Below, one piece after another: positions 34,158 through 42,354 of a stretch of DNA of 45,945 nt (the first letter of the stretch is position 1; each line of letters begins with the position of its first letter). The DNA lies in the NCBI RefSeq assembly GCF_020164745.1, contig NZ_JAIUGV010000028.1, positions 1 through 45,945 on the forward strand, written 5' to 3'. The notes below the pieces were generated by a model. The model ran no database searches, was not told where the DNA came from, and saw only the letters and a list, made by a program, of their open reading frames with translations. This stretch comes from Mesorhizobium sp. ES1-4. GTDB taxonomy: Bacteria > Pseudomonadota > Alphaproteobacteria > Rhizobiales > Rhizobiaceae. The position numbers and the translations under genes are program-made.

Positions 34158-35354
34158 TTACTGGATGCCGGCGGCCTTGCACACGTCGGCGAAGCCGCTC
34201 ACGCAGAGCTCCTTGGGATCGACAAACTTGTCGGCCACCACTGTCTTCGCCATGTTGGCGGTGGTGACACTGACCGGCTCCAGCAGGATCGAGGGGACCT
34301 TGTGGCTTTGCGCATCGTATTCGCCGTTGACGAGCTTGGCACCCGGAGTCTGGCCGGCACGTAGGATCACCGCCACCGCCGCGGCAGCCGCGACCTCGCG
34401 ATAGATTGGCTTATAGACCGTCATGCACTGATACCCGGCGAGGATGTTCTGCAAGCCTTGGACGGTTGCGTCCTGCCCCGTCGTCGGGAAGCTGCGAGGC
34501 GCCACCCCATTGTTCTTGAGCACCGCGATGGCCGACTGCGCGAGCCCATCATTGGCGCTCAGTGTCGCATTGATTTCCGGATGGGCCTGCAGCGCCTGCT
34601 CGAACATAGTGAGCCCGACCTGGTTGTCCCAGTTGGGCACGCGCACCGCGCCCACTTTCACCGCCGTCTTGGCATCATAAAGCTTGCCGAGCACCGAATC
34701 GTAACCCTGCTCAACCAGTGTGGCATTGTTGTCGGTGGGCGAGCCGCCGAGGTGGAAAATTTTCGGCGTCTTGACATTCCAGTCTGCGATGCACTGCTCC
34801 AGCCCTTCGGCCATGCGCACCCCTACATTCTTGTTGTCGAAGCTGACATAGAACTTGGCCGAGCCATTGAGCGTCAGCCGGTCGTAGTCAATCGTGGCAA
34901 CGCCCTTCGATTCGGCATCGGCCTGAATGGCGGCGCCGCTGCCGGAATCGAGATTGGTGATGAGCAGCACGCTGGCGCCGTCGGTGATGGCCTGCTCGGC
35001 CTGGGTGCGCTGGGTCTGCGGCATGCCTTGTGCGTTGCTGATGATGTAGTCGTTAGGCGTCAGCCCCATCTGCTTGAAGGCCCGTTCGAAGCCGGGCGCA
35101 TCTACCGTTGCCCAGCGCGCGCTGGAACGGGTATCGGGCAGCAGAACCGCGATCTTGCCCTTGCCGGCTGCCGCCACATCCTTAAGCGCGTCGAGGCGCC
35201 CGAAAATATCGGCCGGACCGCCAGTGGTGAAGTCGGTGGCGGCCAGGTCGACCGGCTTTGGCTGTTCAGCAAGGCCAGCCCCTGTCATGGCAAGCACCAA
35301 AGCCGAGACCAGCGGCAAGCACGTAGCTGATTTCTTGGTATTCACACTGGGCAT
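34158..35354 (-). CDS. Sugar ABC transporter substrate-binding protein 1 (FrcB/XylF-like)
   Basis: A 398-residue periplasmic sugar-binding protein. The signal peptide (LPLVSALVLAMTGAGLA) is probably cleaved before EQPKPVD. Two-lobe type-I binding fold with KIAVLLPDTRSSARW at the first strand and SVLLITNLDSGSGAAIQAD near the hinge. GGAGGAG stands eight to nine bases before the ATG. It is the first gene of a ten-gene minus-strand operon, divergent from the ROK regulator. The protein at 36997-38193 is a close paralogue; a stretch of about 95 bases is identical between them. Confidence 0.9.
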   Translation of the reverse strand: MPSVNTKKSATCLPLVSALVLAMTGAGLAEQPKPVDLAATDFTTGGPADIFGRLDALKDVAAAGKGKIAVLLPDTRSSARWATVDAPGFERAFKQMGLTPNDYIISNAQGMPQTQRTQAEQAITDGASVLLITNLDSGSGAAIQADAESKGVATIDYDRLTLNGSAKFYVSFDNKNVGVRMAEGLEQCIADWNVKTPKIFHLGGSPTDNNATLVEQGYDSVLGKLYDAKTAVKVGAVRVPNWDNQVGLTMFEQALQAHPEINATLSANDGLAQSAIAVLKNNGVAPRSFPTTGQDATVQGLQNILAGYQCMTVYKPIYREVAAAAAVAVILRAGQTPGAKLVNGEYDAQSHKVPSILLEPVSVTTANMAKTVVADKFVDPKELCVSGFADVCKAAGIQ

Positions 35355-35515
35355 TTCATTCTCCTCCTCGCTTAAAAATAGTTTGTTTAATGCCTAACCG
35401 AATTAAATAGGTCTGCTATTTCGTTGTCAAGAGGTCTGGCGCGCAGACCAATCGAAATGTAAAAGAATCAATTTCTCGACGGGAACACGGGACTGAAGGA
35501 GCACGAAGGCAACGA
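35355..35515. promoter_or_regulatory. Divergent promoter region between the sugar operon and the ROK gene, with an AAATAG dyad
   Basis: An AT-rich spacer in an otherwise GC-rich window. A perfect inverted repeat AAATAG-GTCTG-CTATTT lies at 35405-35421, and a related AAAATAGTTTGTTTAA motif is just beside it at 35375-35390. ROK regulators often bind such AT-rich dyads, so this is the likely operator for both directions. Binding is inferred. Confidence 0.5.
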
Positions 35516-36769
35516 ATGAGCGGCAGGAGGCGCATGACGAATTCGAACGGCGAGACACAGACCCAGCCGGCTGACCAAAAGACGGTCCGACGCCACAATA
35601 TGGGCCTCGTTCTCAACAACATTGCCAACGGCGGCCGGCGCTCGCGTGCCAGAATTTCGACCGAGACGGGCCTCAATCCGTCCACAGTTTCCAGCCTGAT
35701 CGCCGATTTGATCGAGCGCGGCCTGTTGCTTGACGTGGGAGCCGAGCAGGACGGCTCGGTCGGCCGGCCGGGCCGTGCACTCGAACTCAATCCGGATGGC
35801 GGCGCAGCGCTCGGTATCGAGATCAGCGATGACGGGATCGGCGTGCTGGCGCTCGATCTTGCCGGCACGCCACGCTACCGTTCCTATTTCAGCCAATCGA
35901 ACAAGGGCCTGAAGCCTGAAGACGTGGTGCGTCAGCTAGCCGAGATGACCAGAGAAGCGCTGACCTGTTTCAAGGGCAAGAACCTGAAGACCGCGTGCAC
36001 CATGGCGCTGCCAGGCCTGATCGGACCTAGCGGCGAACTGCTCGAGGCGCCCAACATAGAGTGGCATCAAGTCCCCATTCTCGATTTGTGGCGTGAATTT
36101 TCCGGCCCCCTGCCCTTAGCGACGGAGAACGAGGCGCGCCTTGCAGCCTATGCCGAAATGACCAGCGGAATCGCCCGCGATCTGCGTACTTTCTTCTATG
36201 TATCGGGTGGAACGGGGTTGGGCGGCGGCATCGTCCTCGATCGCAAGATTTTCCGAGGCGCGCATGGCTTTGCCGGTGAATTCGGGCATATCACCATCGA
36301 GCGCAACGGGCCGAGTTCAGAGTGGGGCGCACGTGGTACGGTGCAGACCCTCGCCGGCGAACGCGCCCTTGCCGAACTCGCCCAATCGGCGCCCCAAGAT
36401 CGGTCCGATCGCAGCGATCCTGATTGGATCGGCCGCCAGATCGCGGCGCGCGCCGCGAAGGGCGAGCGGACTGCGCTGGAGGCGCTGCAGCAGGTCGGCC
36501 ATGCGCTTGGCGTCGGCATCGCCGTCGTCTCCAACCTCTTCGACATGGAGGCGATCGTGCTGGGCGGTTATTTGACGCATTTGGGCGAATGGCTGCGCGG
36601 GCCGATCGAGCAGGAACTGTTGGCCGGCGTCATTTCGCAACGCTGGGCTCATTCGCCGGTACTGTTCTCCACCATGGGACGCGAAGCCGCCGTGCAGGGT
36701 GCGGCAACCTGGTCGCTCAATGCTATCCTCGACCGCGCCGGGCACGAAGATCTCGCCGAAATGTGGTGA
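35516..36769 (+). CDS. ROK-family transcriptional regulator lacking the zinc-cysteine motif
   Basis: A 417-residue NagC/XylR-type regulator. An N-terminal winged helix (NNIANGGRRSRARISTETGLNPSTVSSLIADLIERGLL) is followed by a ROK domain with SGGTGLGGGIVLD and the sugar-contact motif GEFGHITI. The zinc motif that normally reads CxCGxxGC is here SEWGARGT, so all three Cys are lost although the His of GEFGH remains. AAGG precedes the ATG. It is divergent from the sugar operon and 0.2 kb upstream of the second binding-protein gene, so it probably controls both. Confidence 0.88.
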   Translation: MSGRRRMTNSNGETQTQPADQKTVRRHNMGLVLNNIANGGRRSRARISTETGLNPSTVSSLIADLIERGLLLDVGAEQDGSVGRPGRALELNPDGGAALGIEISDDGIGVLALDLAGTPRYRSYFSQSNKGLKPEDVVRQLAEMTREALTCFKGKNLKTACTMALPGLIGPSGELLEAPNIEWHQVPILDLWREFSGPLPLATENEARLAAYAEMTSGIARDLRTFFYVSGGTGLGGGIVLDRKIFRGAHGFAGEFGHITIERNGPSSEWGARGTVQTLAGERALAELAQSAPQDRSDRSDPDWIGRQIAARAAKGERTALEALQQVGHALGVGIAVVSNLFDMEAIVLGGYLTHLGEWLRGPIEQELLAGVISQRWAHSPVLFSTMGREAAVQGAATWSLNAILDRAGHEDLAEMW

Positions 36770-36996
36770 GGCTGCGTCGGCTTCGATCGACCGATCACCA
36801 CCTGCCCCGTTCTCCACAGACCATATCTGAAGCGCGAATTACGCTGTCATTATCGGCGGTAGTTGAATTCGGCCCGACTTGATTGCCGAATGGGAAACCG
36901 CTCGCTTGGAACGATTCGTCCTTGACAGCCAGTGTGCCCGTTATAATTTGATGTCGCATCCAATTAATTATGAAGGAAGGGAACGGGAGTGAGAAT
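36770..36996 (+). promoter_or_regulatory. Promoter and operator-like dyad upstream of binding protein 2
   Basis: TTGACA at 36922-36927 and TATAAT at 36942-36947 are consensus hexamers but only 14 bases apart; TAATTT two bases later gives 16. A dyad AATTtGATGtcgCATCcAATT spans 36945-36965 and overlaps the -10, a position suited to repression. The 36770-36920 part shows nothing recognisable. Confidence 0.5.
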
Positions 36997-38193
36997 ATGA
37001 ACAAATCTTATGGACCTAAAATCGGCCTGCTTTCGGGCGCCGCATTTTCGCTTGCGCTGGGCCTCGGCGCACCTGCATCATTGGCGCAAACGGCCGTGGG
37101 CCTTAAAGTGACGGATTTCGCCGTTGGCGGACCGGAGGACGTCTTCAGCAAGCTCAATCAGTTGAAGGATCTGGCGGCGGCCGGCAAGGGCAAAATCGCC
37201 GTTCTGCTGCCCGATACCCGCTCTAGTACGCGGTGGATGACCGCCGATGCGCCCGGCTTCGAACGGGCCTTCAAGCAGATGGGGCTGACGCCTAACGACT
37301 ACATCATCAGCAACGCACAAGGCATGCCGCAGACCCAGCGTACCCAGGCCGAGCAGGCCATCACCGATGGCGCTAGCGTGCTGCTCATCACCAATCTCGA
37401 TTCCGGCAGCGGCGCCGCCATTCAGGCCGACGCGGAATCAAAAGGCGTTGTCGTTATAGATTACGACCGGTTGACGCTCAACGGCTCGGCCAAGTTCTAC
37501 GTCAGCTTCGATAACCAGAACGTCGGCGAGCGCATGGCGCAGGGTCTGGTGAAGTGCATCGCCGACTGGGGCGTCAAGTCGCCGCAAATCTACGAACTCG
37601 GCGGTTCCCCCACCGACAACAACGCCACACTCGTCGAAGCTGGCTACAATTCGGTGCTCGAGCCGCTGTACGGCGACGAAACTGCCACAAAAATCGGCGC
37701 GGTACGCGTGCCCAACTGGGATAATCAGGCCGGGCTCACCATGTTTCAGCAGGCGTTGCAGGCCAATCCGCAGATCAATGCCGTCCTCTCCGCCAGCGAC
37801 GGGCTGGCACAGTCAGTGATCTCGGTGTTGAAGAACGCCGGCGTCGCGCCGCGCACTGTGCCGACCACCGGGCAGGACGCCATCCTGTTCTCCCTGCAGA
37901 ACATTCTTGCCGATTACCAGTGCATGACCGTCTACAAGCCCATCTATCGAGAAGCAGCGGCGGCGGCCGCGATAGCGGTGATGATCAGGGCGGGCGAGAC
38001 ACCGGGACTCAACCTCATCAATGGCGAATATGACGCCGAGACCCACAAGGTGCCGTCGATCCTTCTTGACCTAGTGACTGTCGACAAAACCAACATGGCG
38101 GCGACAGTCGTCGCCGACAAATTCGTCGATCCAACGGATCTCTGTGCCGGTGAGTTTGGCAAGCTGTGCGCGGAGAACGGCATCAAACATTGA
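36997..38193 (+). CDS. Sugar ABC transporter substrate-binding protein 2 (FrcB/XylF-like, paralogue of binding protein 1)
   Basis: A 398-residue periplasmic sugar-binding protein with a signal peptide (GLLSGAAFSLALGLGAPASLA) cleaved about residue 30. ATG at 36997 has GGGAG nine to ten bases upstream; an ATG nine codons earlier is possible. By eye most residues match binding protein 1 over the whole length, with highest identity in the segment around APGFERAFKQMGLTPNDY and lower identity around the sugar-site loops (NSVLEPLYGDETAT versus DSVLGKLYDAKTAV). No ATPase or permease follows; the next genes are an SDR and a GMC oxidoreductase. It presumably docks on the permease at 32029-33288. Confidence 0.9.
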   Translation: MNKSYGPKIGLLSGAAFSLALGLGAPASLAQTAVGLKVTDFAVGGPEDVFSKLNQLKDLAAAGKGKIAVLLPDTRSSTRWMTADAPGFERAFKQMGLTPNDYIISNAQGMPQTQRTQAEQAITDGASVLLITNLDSGSGAAIQADAESKGVVVIDYDRLTLNGSAKFYVSFDNQNVGERMAQGLVKCIADWGVKSPQIYELGGSPTDNNATLVEAGYNSVLEPLYGDETATKIGAVRVPNWDNQAGLTMFQQALQANPQINAVLSASDGLAQSVISVLKNAGVAPRTVPTTGQDAILFSLQNILADYQCMTVYKPIYREAAAAAAIAVMIRAGETPGLNLINGEYDAETHKVPSILLDLVTVDKTNMAATVVADKFVDPTDLCAGEFGKLCAENGIKH

Positions 38194-38302
38194 TCTTGGA
38201 GTTCTTTCCTCAACCCATTGTCGAGGGCAACGCGTCGCGTCTGGGTATCTACCTCGCAGGCGCGGCACGGCCGATATTGACAGCACAAGCAAGGATCTTT
38301 TC

Positions 38303-39091
38303 GTGACCGACGAGATATCGCGCCGCAACGCCACACTCCGGGCAATCGTCACCGGTGGAACGCAAGGTGTAGGTTTTGCAATCGCCCGGCGACTGGCCTG
38401 CGAAGGCTCGCCAGCCCTGGTGATCGCCGGCCGCGACGCTACGCGCGGAGCCGCGGCGGCAATGGCGCTGTCCGAACTGGGGACCCAGTGCCGTTTCGTG
38501 CGTGCCGACGTTTCGGTAGCCGATGACTGCTACCGCCTCGTCGATGTGGCGCTAGCCGAATTCGGCAGCATCAACGGGCTCGTCAACGCCGCCGGAACGG
38601 CCGAACGCAGCACGTTGCTAAACACCAGCCTCGATCAGTGGGACGCCCATTTCAACACCAATGCGCGGGGCCCGTTCCTCCTGATGCAACGGCTCGTCGC
38701 GAATCTGGTCGACACTGGGCAATCCGGCAGCATTGTCAATATCGTCTCGATGGCGGCGCATTGCGGAGGGCCCATGGTCACTCCCTATTCGGGTTCGAAA
38801 GCGGCGCTGGCAAATTTGACTAAAAATGTCGCCAACGCATTTGCCCGCAAACACATCCGCTGCAATGGCATTCTCGCCGGCTGGATGGATACTCCCGGCG
38901 ACGACGCAATCCAGCGCAAACTCCACGGTCACGGCGATGGTTGGCAGGAAAGCGTTGCCGGATCGCTGCCAATGGGCCGTCTCGCCCGGCCGGAGGAACT
39001 CGCCGGCCTTGCCGCCTATTTGTTGAGCCCCGATTCCGGCGTGATGACCGGCGCGCTGATCGACTATGACCAGAACGTGCTCGGAGCCTGA
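38303..39091 (+). CDS. SDR-family oxidoreductase, GTG start
   Basis: A 262-residue short-chain dehydrogenase: TGGTQGVG at 17-24, LVNAAG, Ser in VSMAAH, and YSGSK with the catalytic Tyr and Lys. I use GTG at 38303, with AAGGA seven bases before it, because the longer frame to 38144 runs into the binding-protein gene. It is followed immediately (TGA then ATG, no gap) by the GMC gene. It may reduce or oxidise the keto-sugar partner of the GMC reaction. The end VMTGALIDYDQNVLGA is a usual SDR tail. Confidence 0.85.
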   Translation: MTDEISRRNATLRAIVTGGTQGVGFAIARRLACEGSPALVIAGRDATRGAAAAMALSELGTQCRFVRADVSVADDCYRLVDVALAEFGSINGLVNAAGTAERSTLLNTSLDQWDAHFNTNARGPFLLMQRLVANLVDTGQSGSIVNIVSMAAHCGGPMVTPYSGSKAALANLTKNVANAFARKHIRCNGILAGWMDTPGDDAIQRKLHGHGDGWQESVAGSLPMGRLARPEELAGLAAYLLSPDSGVMTGALIDYDQNVLGA

Positions 39092-40582
39092 ATGCGCATG
39101 ACCGCGACACCGGACATCGTCATCATCGGTTCGGGCATCGGTGGCGCGACTCTGGCCGCCGGTCTGGCTGGCTGCGGCGCCAATGTGGTGATCCTCGAGC
39201 GCGGCGAGCGGCTGCGGGACAGTCCGCAAGCGCGTAATGCCCGCGCCATCTTCATCGACAAATACTTTCGCACCAATGAGCGCTGGCGCGATTCGCGCGG
39301 TCGTCAGGTGCAGCCCAGTCACTATTATTGCGTTGGCGGCAATTCGAAGTTTTACGGCGGCATACTCGTACGCTATCGCCGCGAGGATTTTGGCGAAAAG
39401 CGGCACTTCGCCGGCATCTCGCCCGCTTGGCCATACCCTTACGAGACGCTTGAGCCCTGGTACTGCAGAGCCGAAAAGCTGTATAAGGTGCGTGGCACGC
39501 TCGGTGAGGACCCGACAGAGCCGTTTCATTCCCGCCCATACGACTATCCGCCGGTCCCCGATGAGCCGGCAATCGCGTATTTCCGCAGCAAGCTGGCAGC
39601 CAACGGCCTGCATCCTTCGTCATTGCCGCTGGGCATCGACATCGATGCCTGGCTGGCACGCGGCCAGGACCCCTGGGACGCCTATCCCGACACTACAGGT
39701 GGCAAGATGGACGCCGAAAGCTGCGGGCTCAGTGCCGCCCTCGCCGATCCCGACATCCGCATGATGACCGGCGCCCGGGTCGAGCGGCTCGAACTTGCCG
39801 CCGATCGCAGAACTGTCAGGGCCGTGCATTACCGCCAAGACGGCGAGTTGAAGGTGATGATGCCCAAGCTGGTAGTGTTGAGCGCCGGCGCGATCAATTC
39901 AGCTGCGCTGCTCCTGCGATCAGGAGGGGTCGCGAACAGTTCGGACCAAGTCGGCCGCAACTTCATGAACCATAACGGCGCCGCGCTGCTGGCAATCGAT
40001 CCCCGGCGCCGCAATGACGCGGTCTATCAAAAGACAATCCAGTGCAACGATTTCTACTTCGGCCAAGGTGGCGACACACGGCCGCTGGGCAATTTGCAAA
40101 TGATCGGCAAGATCTCGGCCGATATGCTGCAATCAGGAATGAAATTCGTGCCGAGGCCGATGCTCGATTATATCGCGCGGCACTCCGTCGATTGCTTCGT
40201 AATGAGCGAGGATCTACCCGATCCCGAAAGCCGGGTGACGGTGAACGGCGACGAGATCAGCCTCAATTGGCAACGTACTAACGTGGAGGCCCTGCGGCGG
40301 CTGATTGCAGTGGTCCGCCGCCGGTTGCGCCAATGCGGCTACCCGATCGTTCTCACGCAGCGATACACTGAAGAAAATCCCGGACATCAGTGCGGCACAG
40401 TCCGCATGGGCAGCGATCCAAGCACTTCCCCTCTGGACACCTTCTGCCGCTCGCATGACCACGGCAATCTGTTTGTAGTCGACGGCAGCTTTTTTCCCAA
40501 TTCCGCGGCGGTAAATCCCTCGCTGACGATTGCTGCGCAAGCGTTGCGGGTTGCGGATCATATTCGTACGACGCTCGCCTGA
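39092..40582 (+). CDS. GMC-family FAD-dependent oxidoreductase
   Basis: A 496-residue flavoprotein. The FAD motif GSGIGG is at 13-18, ILERGERL ends the first beta-alpha-beta unit, and YCVGGNSKFYGGILVRYRREDF is the FAD-attachment/lid region. The C-terminal catalytic His (NPGHQCGTVRMG) and Asn (SAAVNPSLTIAAQALRVADHI) are present. The pattern is nearer to sugar oxidases/dehydrogenases of the pyranose-2-oxidase and glycoside-3-oxidase kind than to choline dehydrogenase. It has no Tat or Sec signal, so it acts in the cytoplasm on imported substrate. With two xylose-isomerase-like barrels nearby, 3-keto-glycoside formation followed by elimination is a reasonable model. Confidence 0.87.
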   Translation: MRMTATPDIVIIGSGIGGATLAAGLAGCGANVVILERGERLRDSPQARNARAIFIDKYFRTNERWRDSRGRQVQPSHYYCVGGNSKFYGGILVRYRREDFGEKRHFAGISPAWPYPYETLEPWYCRAEKLYKVRGTLGEDPTEPFHSRPYDYPPVPDEPAIAYFRSKLAANGLHPSSLPLGIDIDAWLARGQDPWDAYPDTTGGKMDAESCGLSAALADPDIRMMTGARVERLELAADRRTVRAVHYRQDGELKVMMPKLVVLSAGAINSAALLLRSGGVANSSDQVGRNFMNHNGAALLAIDPRRRNDAVYQKTIQCNDFYFGQGGDTRPLGNLQMIGKISADMLQSGMKFVPRPMLDYIARHSVDCFVMSEDLPDPESRVTVNGDEISLNWQRTNVEALRRLIAVVRRRLRQCGYPIVLTQRYTEENPGHQCGTVRMGSDPSTSPLDTFCRSHDHGNLFVVDGSFFPNSAAVNPSLTIAAQALRVADHIRTTLA

Positions 40583-40892
40583 GCGGTTCGATGGCGTGAG
40601 TGTCGCCGCGAATTGTTAGCATCGCTCGGTCCACCACAGTCGTTTTGCTCACGGAGACGACGATGGCGTAGAATGGGCGATCACGATCGAAGGAAGAATA
40701 AGTTCGGGGAACTTTCACGGCCGAGATCAATGGCGAGCTTCGGGATCGACGCGTGCAGGACTTCGCGAACCAATGCCCTACGCGGTAAAGGGGCAATGGG
40801 GCTTGTCACGTTATTGGAAACAGGTTGGACGGAAGCATTCAGAGCGGATTTCAAGCGAGCGCGCCGGTGACGGCTTTCCACTCGGCCATTGC
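40583..40892. other. Intergenic stretch without a recognised gene
   Basis: About 310 bases between the GMC gene and the Tn3-type terminal repeat. Open frames exist on both strands but none resembles a family I know and none has a good ribosome-binding site. No terminator hairpin with a T-run was found after the GMC stop. Confidence 0.4.
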
Positions 40893-40930
40893 GGAGTCGG
40901 AACAAGAGCAGTTCGAAATCGTACGCCAAG
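40893..40930. repeat. Probable 38-bp terminal inverted repeat of the Tn3-family element
   Basis: A 38-base segment starting GGAGTCGGAAC and ending TCGTACGCCAAG lies 20 bases outside the tnpA stop, with the outer end away from the gene. The inner TCGTACGC-AAG resembles Tn21/Tn501-type repeats. The outer GGAG departs from the usual GGGG. The partner repeat is outside the window. Confidence 0.55.
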
Positions 40931-40949
40931 GTCGAACGGAGTAGGAACG

Positions 40950-41474
40950 TTATGCGGCACGCCGTAGCCCAGCCGGGTGACGGAGTGACCTGAAGCCTTC
41001 TGGGAGATGTTGCTCGCTGTCCCAGGTGTAGATGCCCGTCAGGTTGATATGCTCCCAACTCAGCGGCGAGATATGCTTCAAAAACGGATCCGGAATGTTC
41101 CTTCCCGCTCGTTTCATCTGTGTGACCGCGCGGTCAAGATAGACCGTATTCCAGTGCACGATCGCACTGACGACGAGATTGAGCCCGGACGCGCGGAAGG
41201 CCTGGCTCTCGAACGATCGGTCACGGATCTCACCGCGCTCGTGGAAGAAGACCGCGCGCTTCAGCTTGTGTGCAGCCTCCCCCTTGTTGAGACCGGCCTG
41301 ACAGCGCCGGCGCAATGCCGGACTTGAATACCACTCGATCATGAAGAGGGACCGCTCGATGCGACCGATTTCGCGTAGAGCCCTGGCAAGCTGGCTTTCC
41401 TTCGGGGATGCTGACAGCTTCTTCAGGATCGTGGATGGCAGGACGGACCGCGTGGTGATCGACGCCGCCAGATG
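40950..41474 (-). pseudogene. tnpA: Tn3-family transposase tnpA, 3' part
   Basis: The reading includes AGLNKGEAAHKLKRAVFFHERGEI, HWNTVYLDRAV and HISPLSWEHINLTGIYTW, the conserved C-terminus of Tn3 transposases with its final catalytic Glu region. Removing the IS21 element and one copy of its 8-bp duplication rejoins this part in frame with LLHLAASITTRSV. It ends at a TAA at 40950-40952. Confidence 0.88.
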
Positions 41475-41625
41475 TGTCAAACGGCTTCCAAAACTGACCC
41501 TCGATCGGCGTCCAATTTTGACCCCCTTCTGTAATGCGCGGCGGTCAGCGTTCGCCCGGGCGGAGCTGGTCAGGGTTGCGCAGCCCGGGCGAACGCGGAT
41601 GGCGCTTGGCAGCTTGACGGGGTGA

Positions 41626-42354
41626 TCAGGCGCGGTTCTTGAAGCGCCAGGATTCGTTTCCGGTCTCGATGATCTCGCAATGATGGGTGAGACGGTCGAG
41701 CAGCGCTGTCGTCATCTTGGCGTCGCCGAAGACGGCGGGCCATTCTCCGAACGCCAGGTTGGTGGTGACGATGATCGAGGTCCGTTCATAGAGCCTGCTG
41801 ATCAGGTGGAAGAGCAATTGCCCGCCGGCCTGGGCAAAGGGCAGATAGCCGAGTTCATCGAGCACGACGAAGTCGAGCCGGGTGAGGTAGTCGGCGATAC
41901 GGCCCTGCTTGCCGCCGCGGTGCTCGGTCTCGAGCCGGTTGACGAGATCGACGACGTTGAAGAAACGGCCACGTGAGCCGTTGCGGATCAGGGCGCGGGC
42001 AAGAGCGATTGCCAGATGCGACTTGCCGGTTCCGGTGCCGCCGATGAGCACGGCGTTGCGCTGGTCGGCGACGAAGGTGCCGTTGGCAAGGTCCCGGACC
42101 AGCACCTCATTGACCGGCGTGCCGTCGAAGTCGAACTCATCGATGTCCTTGGCGATCGGCAGCTTGGCGACGGTGAGCTGGTATTTGATGGAGCGGGCCT
42201 GCTTCTCGGCAATCTCGGCCGAAAGCAGATCGCCGACGATCCTCGGCGGCTCGTGCTGGCGCTTGATGCCTGTCGCCATGACCTCGTCATAGGCGCCCCG
42301 CATCCCGTAGAGCTTCAGCGTGCCCATCAGTTCCAGAACCTGCGTGCGTTCCAT
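41626..42354 (-). CDS. istB: IS21-family helper ATPase IstB
   Basis: A 242-residue AAA+ protein related to DnaA/DnaC that assists IstA in target choice. The Walker A is GGTGTGKSH and the Walker B FVVLDELGYLP; a sensor-like IIVTTNLAFGEWP follows. The ATG at 42354 shares one base with the istA stop (TGATG), and AGGAGG lies nine bases upstream; a TTG one codon earlier is an alternative start. The coding sequence appears intact, so this IS could still be mobile. Confidence 0.92.
   Translation of the reverse strand: MERTQVLELMGTLKLYGMRGAYDEVMATGIKRQHEPPRIVGDLLSAEIAEKQARSIKYQLTVAKLPIAKDIDEFDFDGTPVNEVLVRDLANGTFVADQRNAVLIGGTGTGKSHLAIALARALIRNGSRGRFFNVVDLVNRLETEHRGGKQGRIADYLTRLDFVVLDELGYLPFAQAGGQLLFHLISRLYERTSIIVTTNLAFGEWPAVFGDAKMTTALLDRLTHHCEIIETGNESWRFKNRA

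Noticed and set aside
40613..40870. 85-codon plus-strand open frame after the GMC gene
   Set aside because: No family, poor start context, and competing frames of equal length on both strands.
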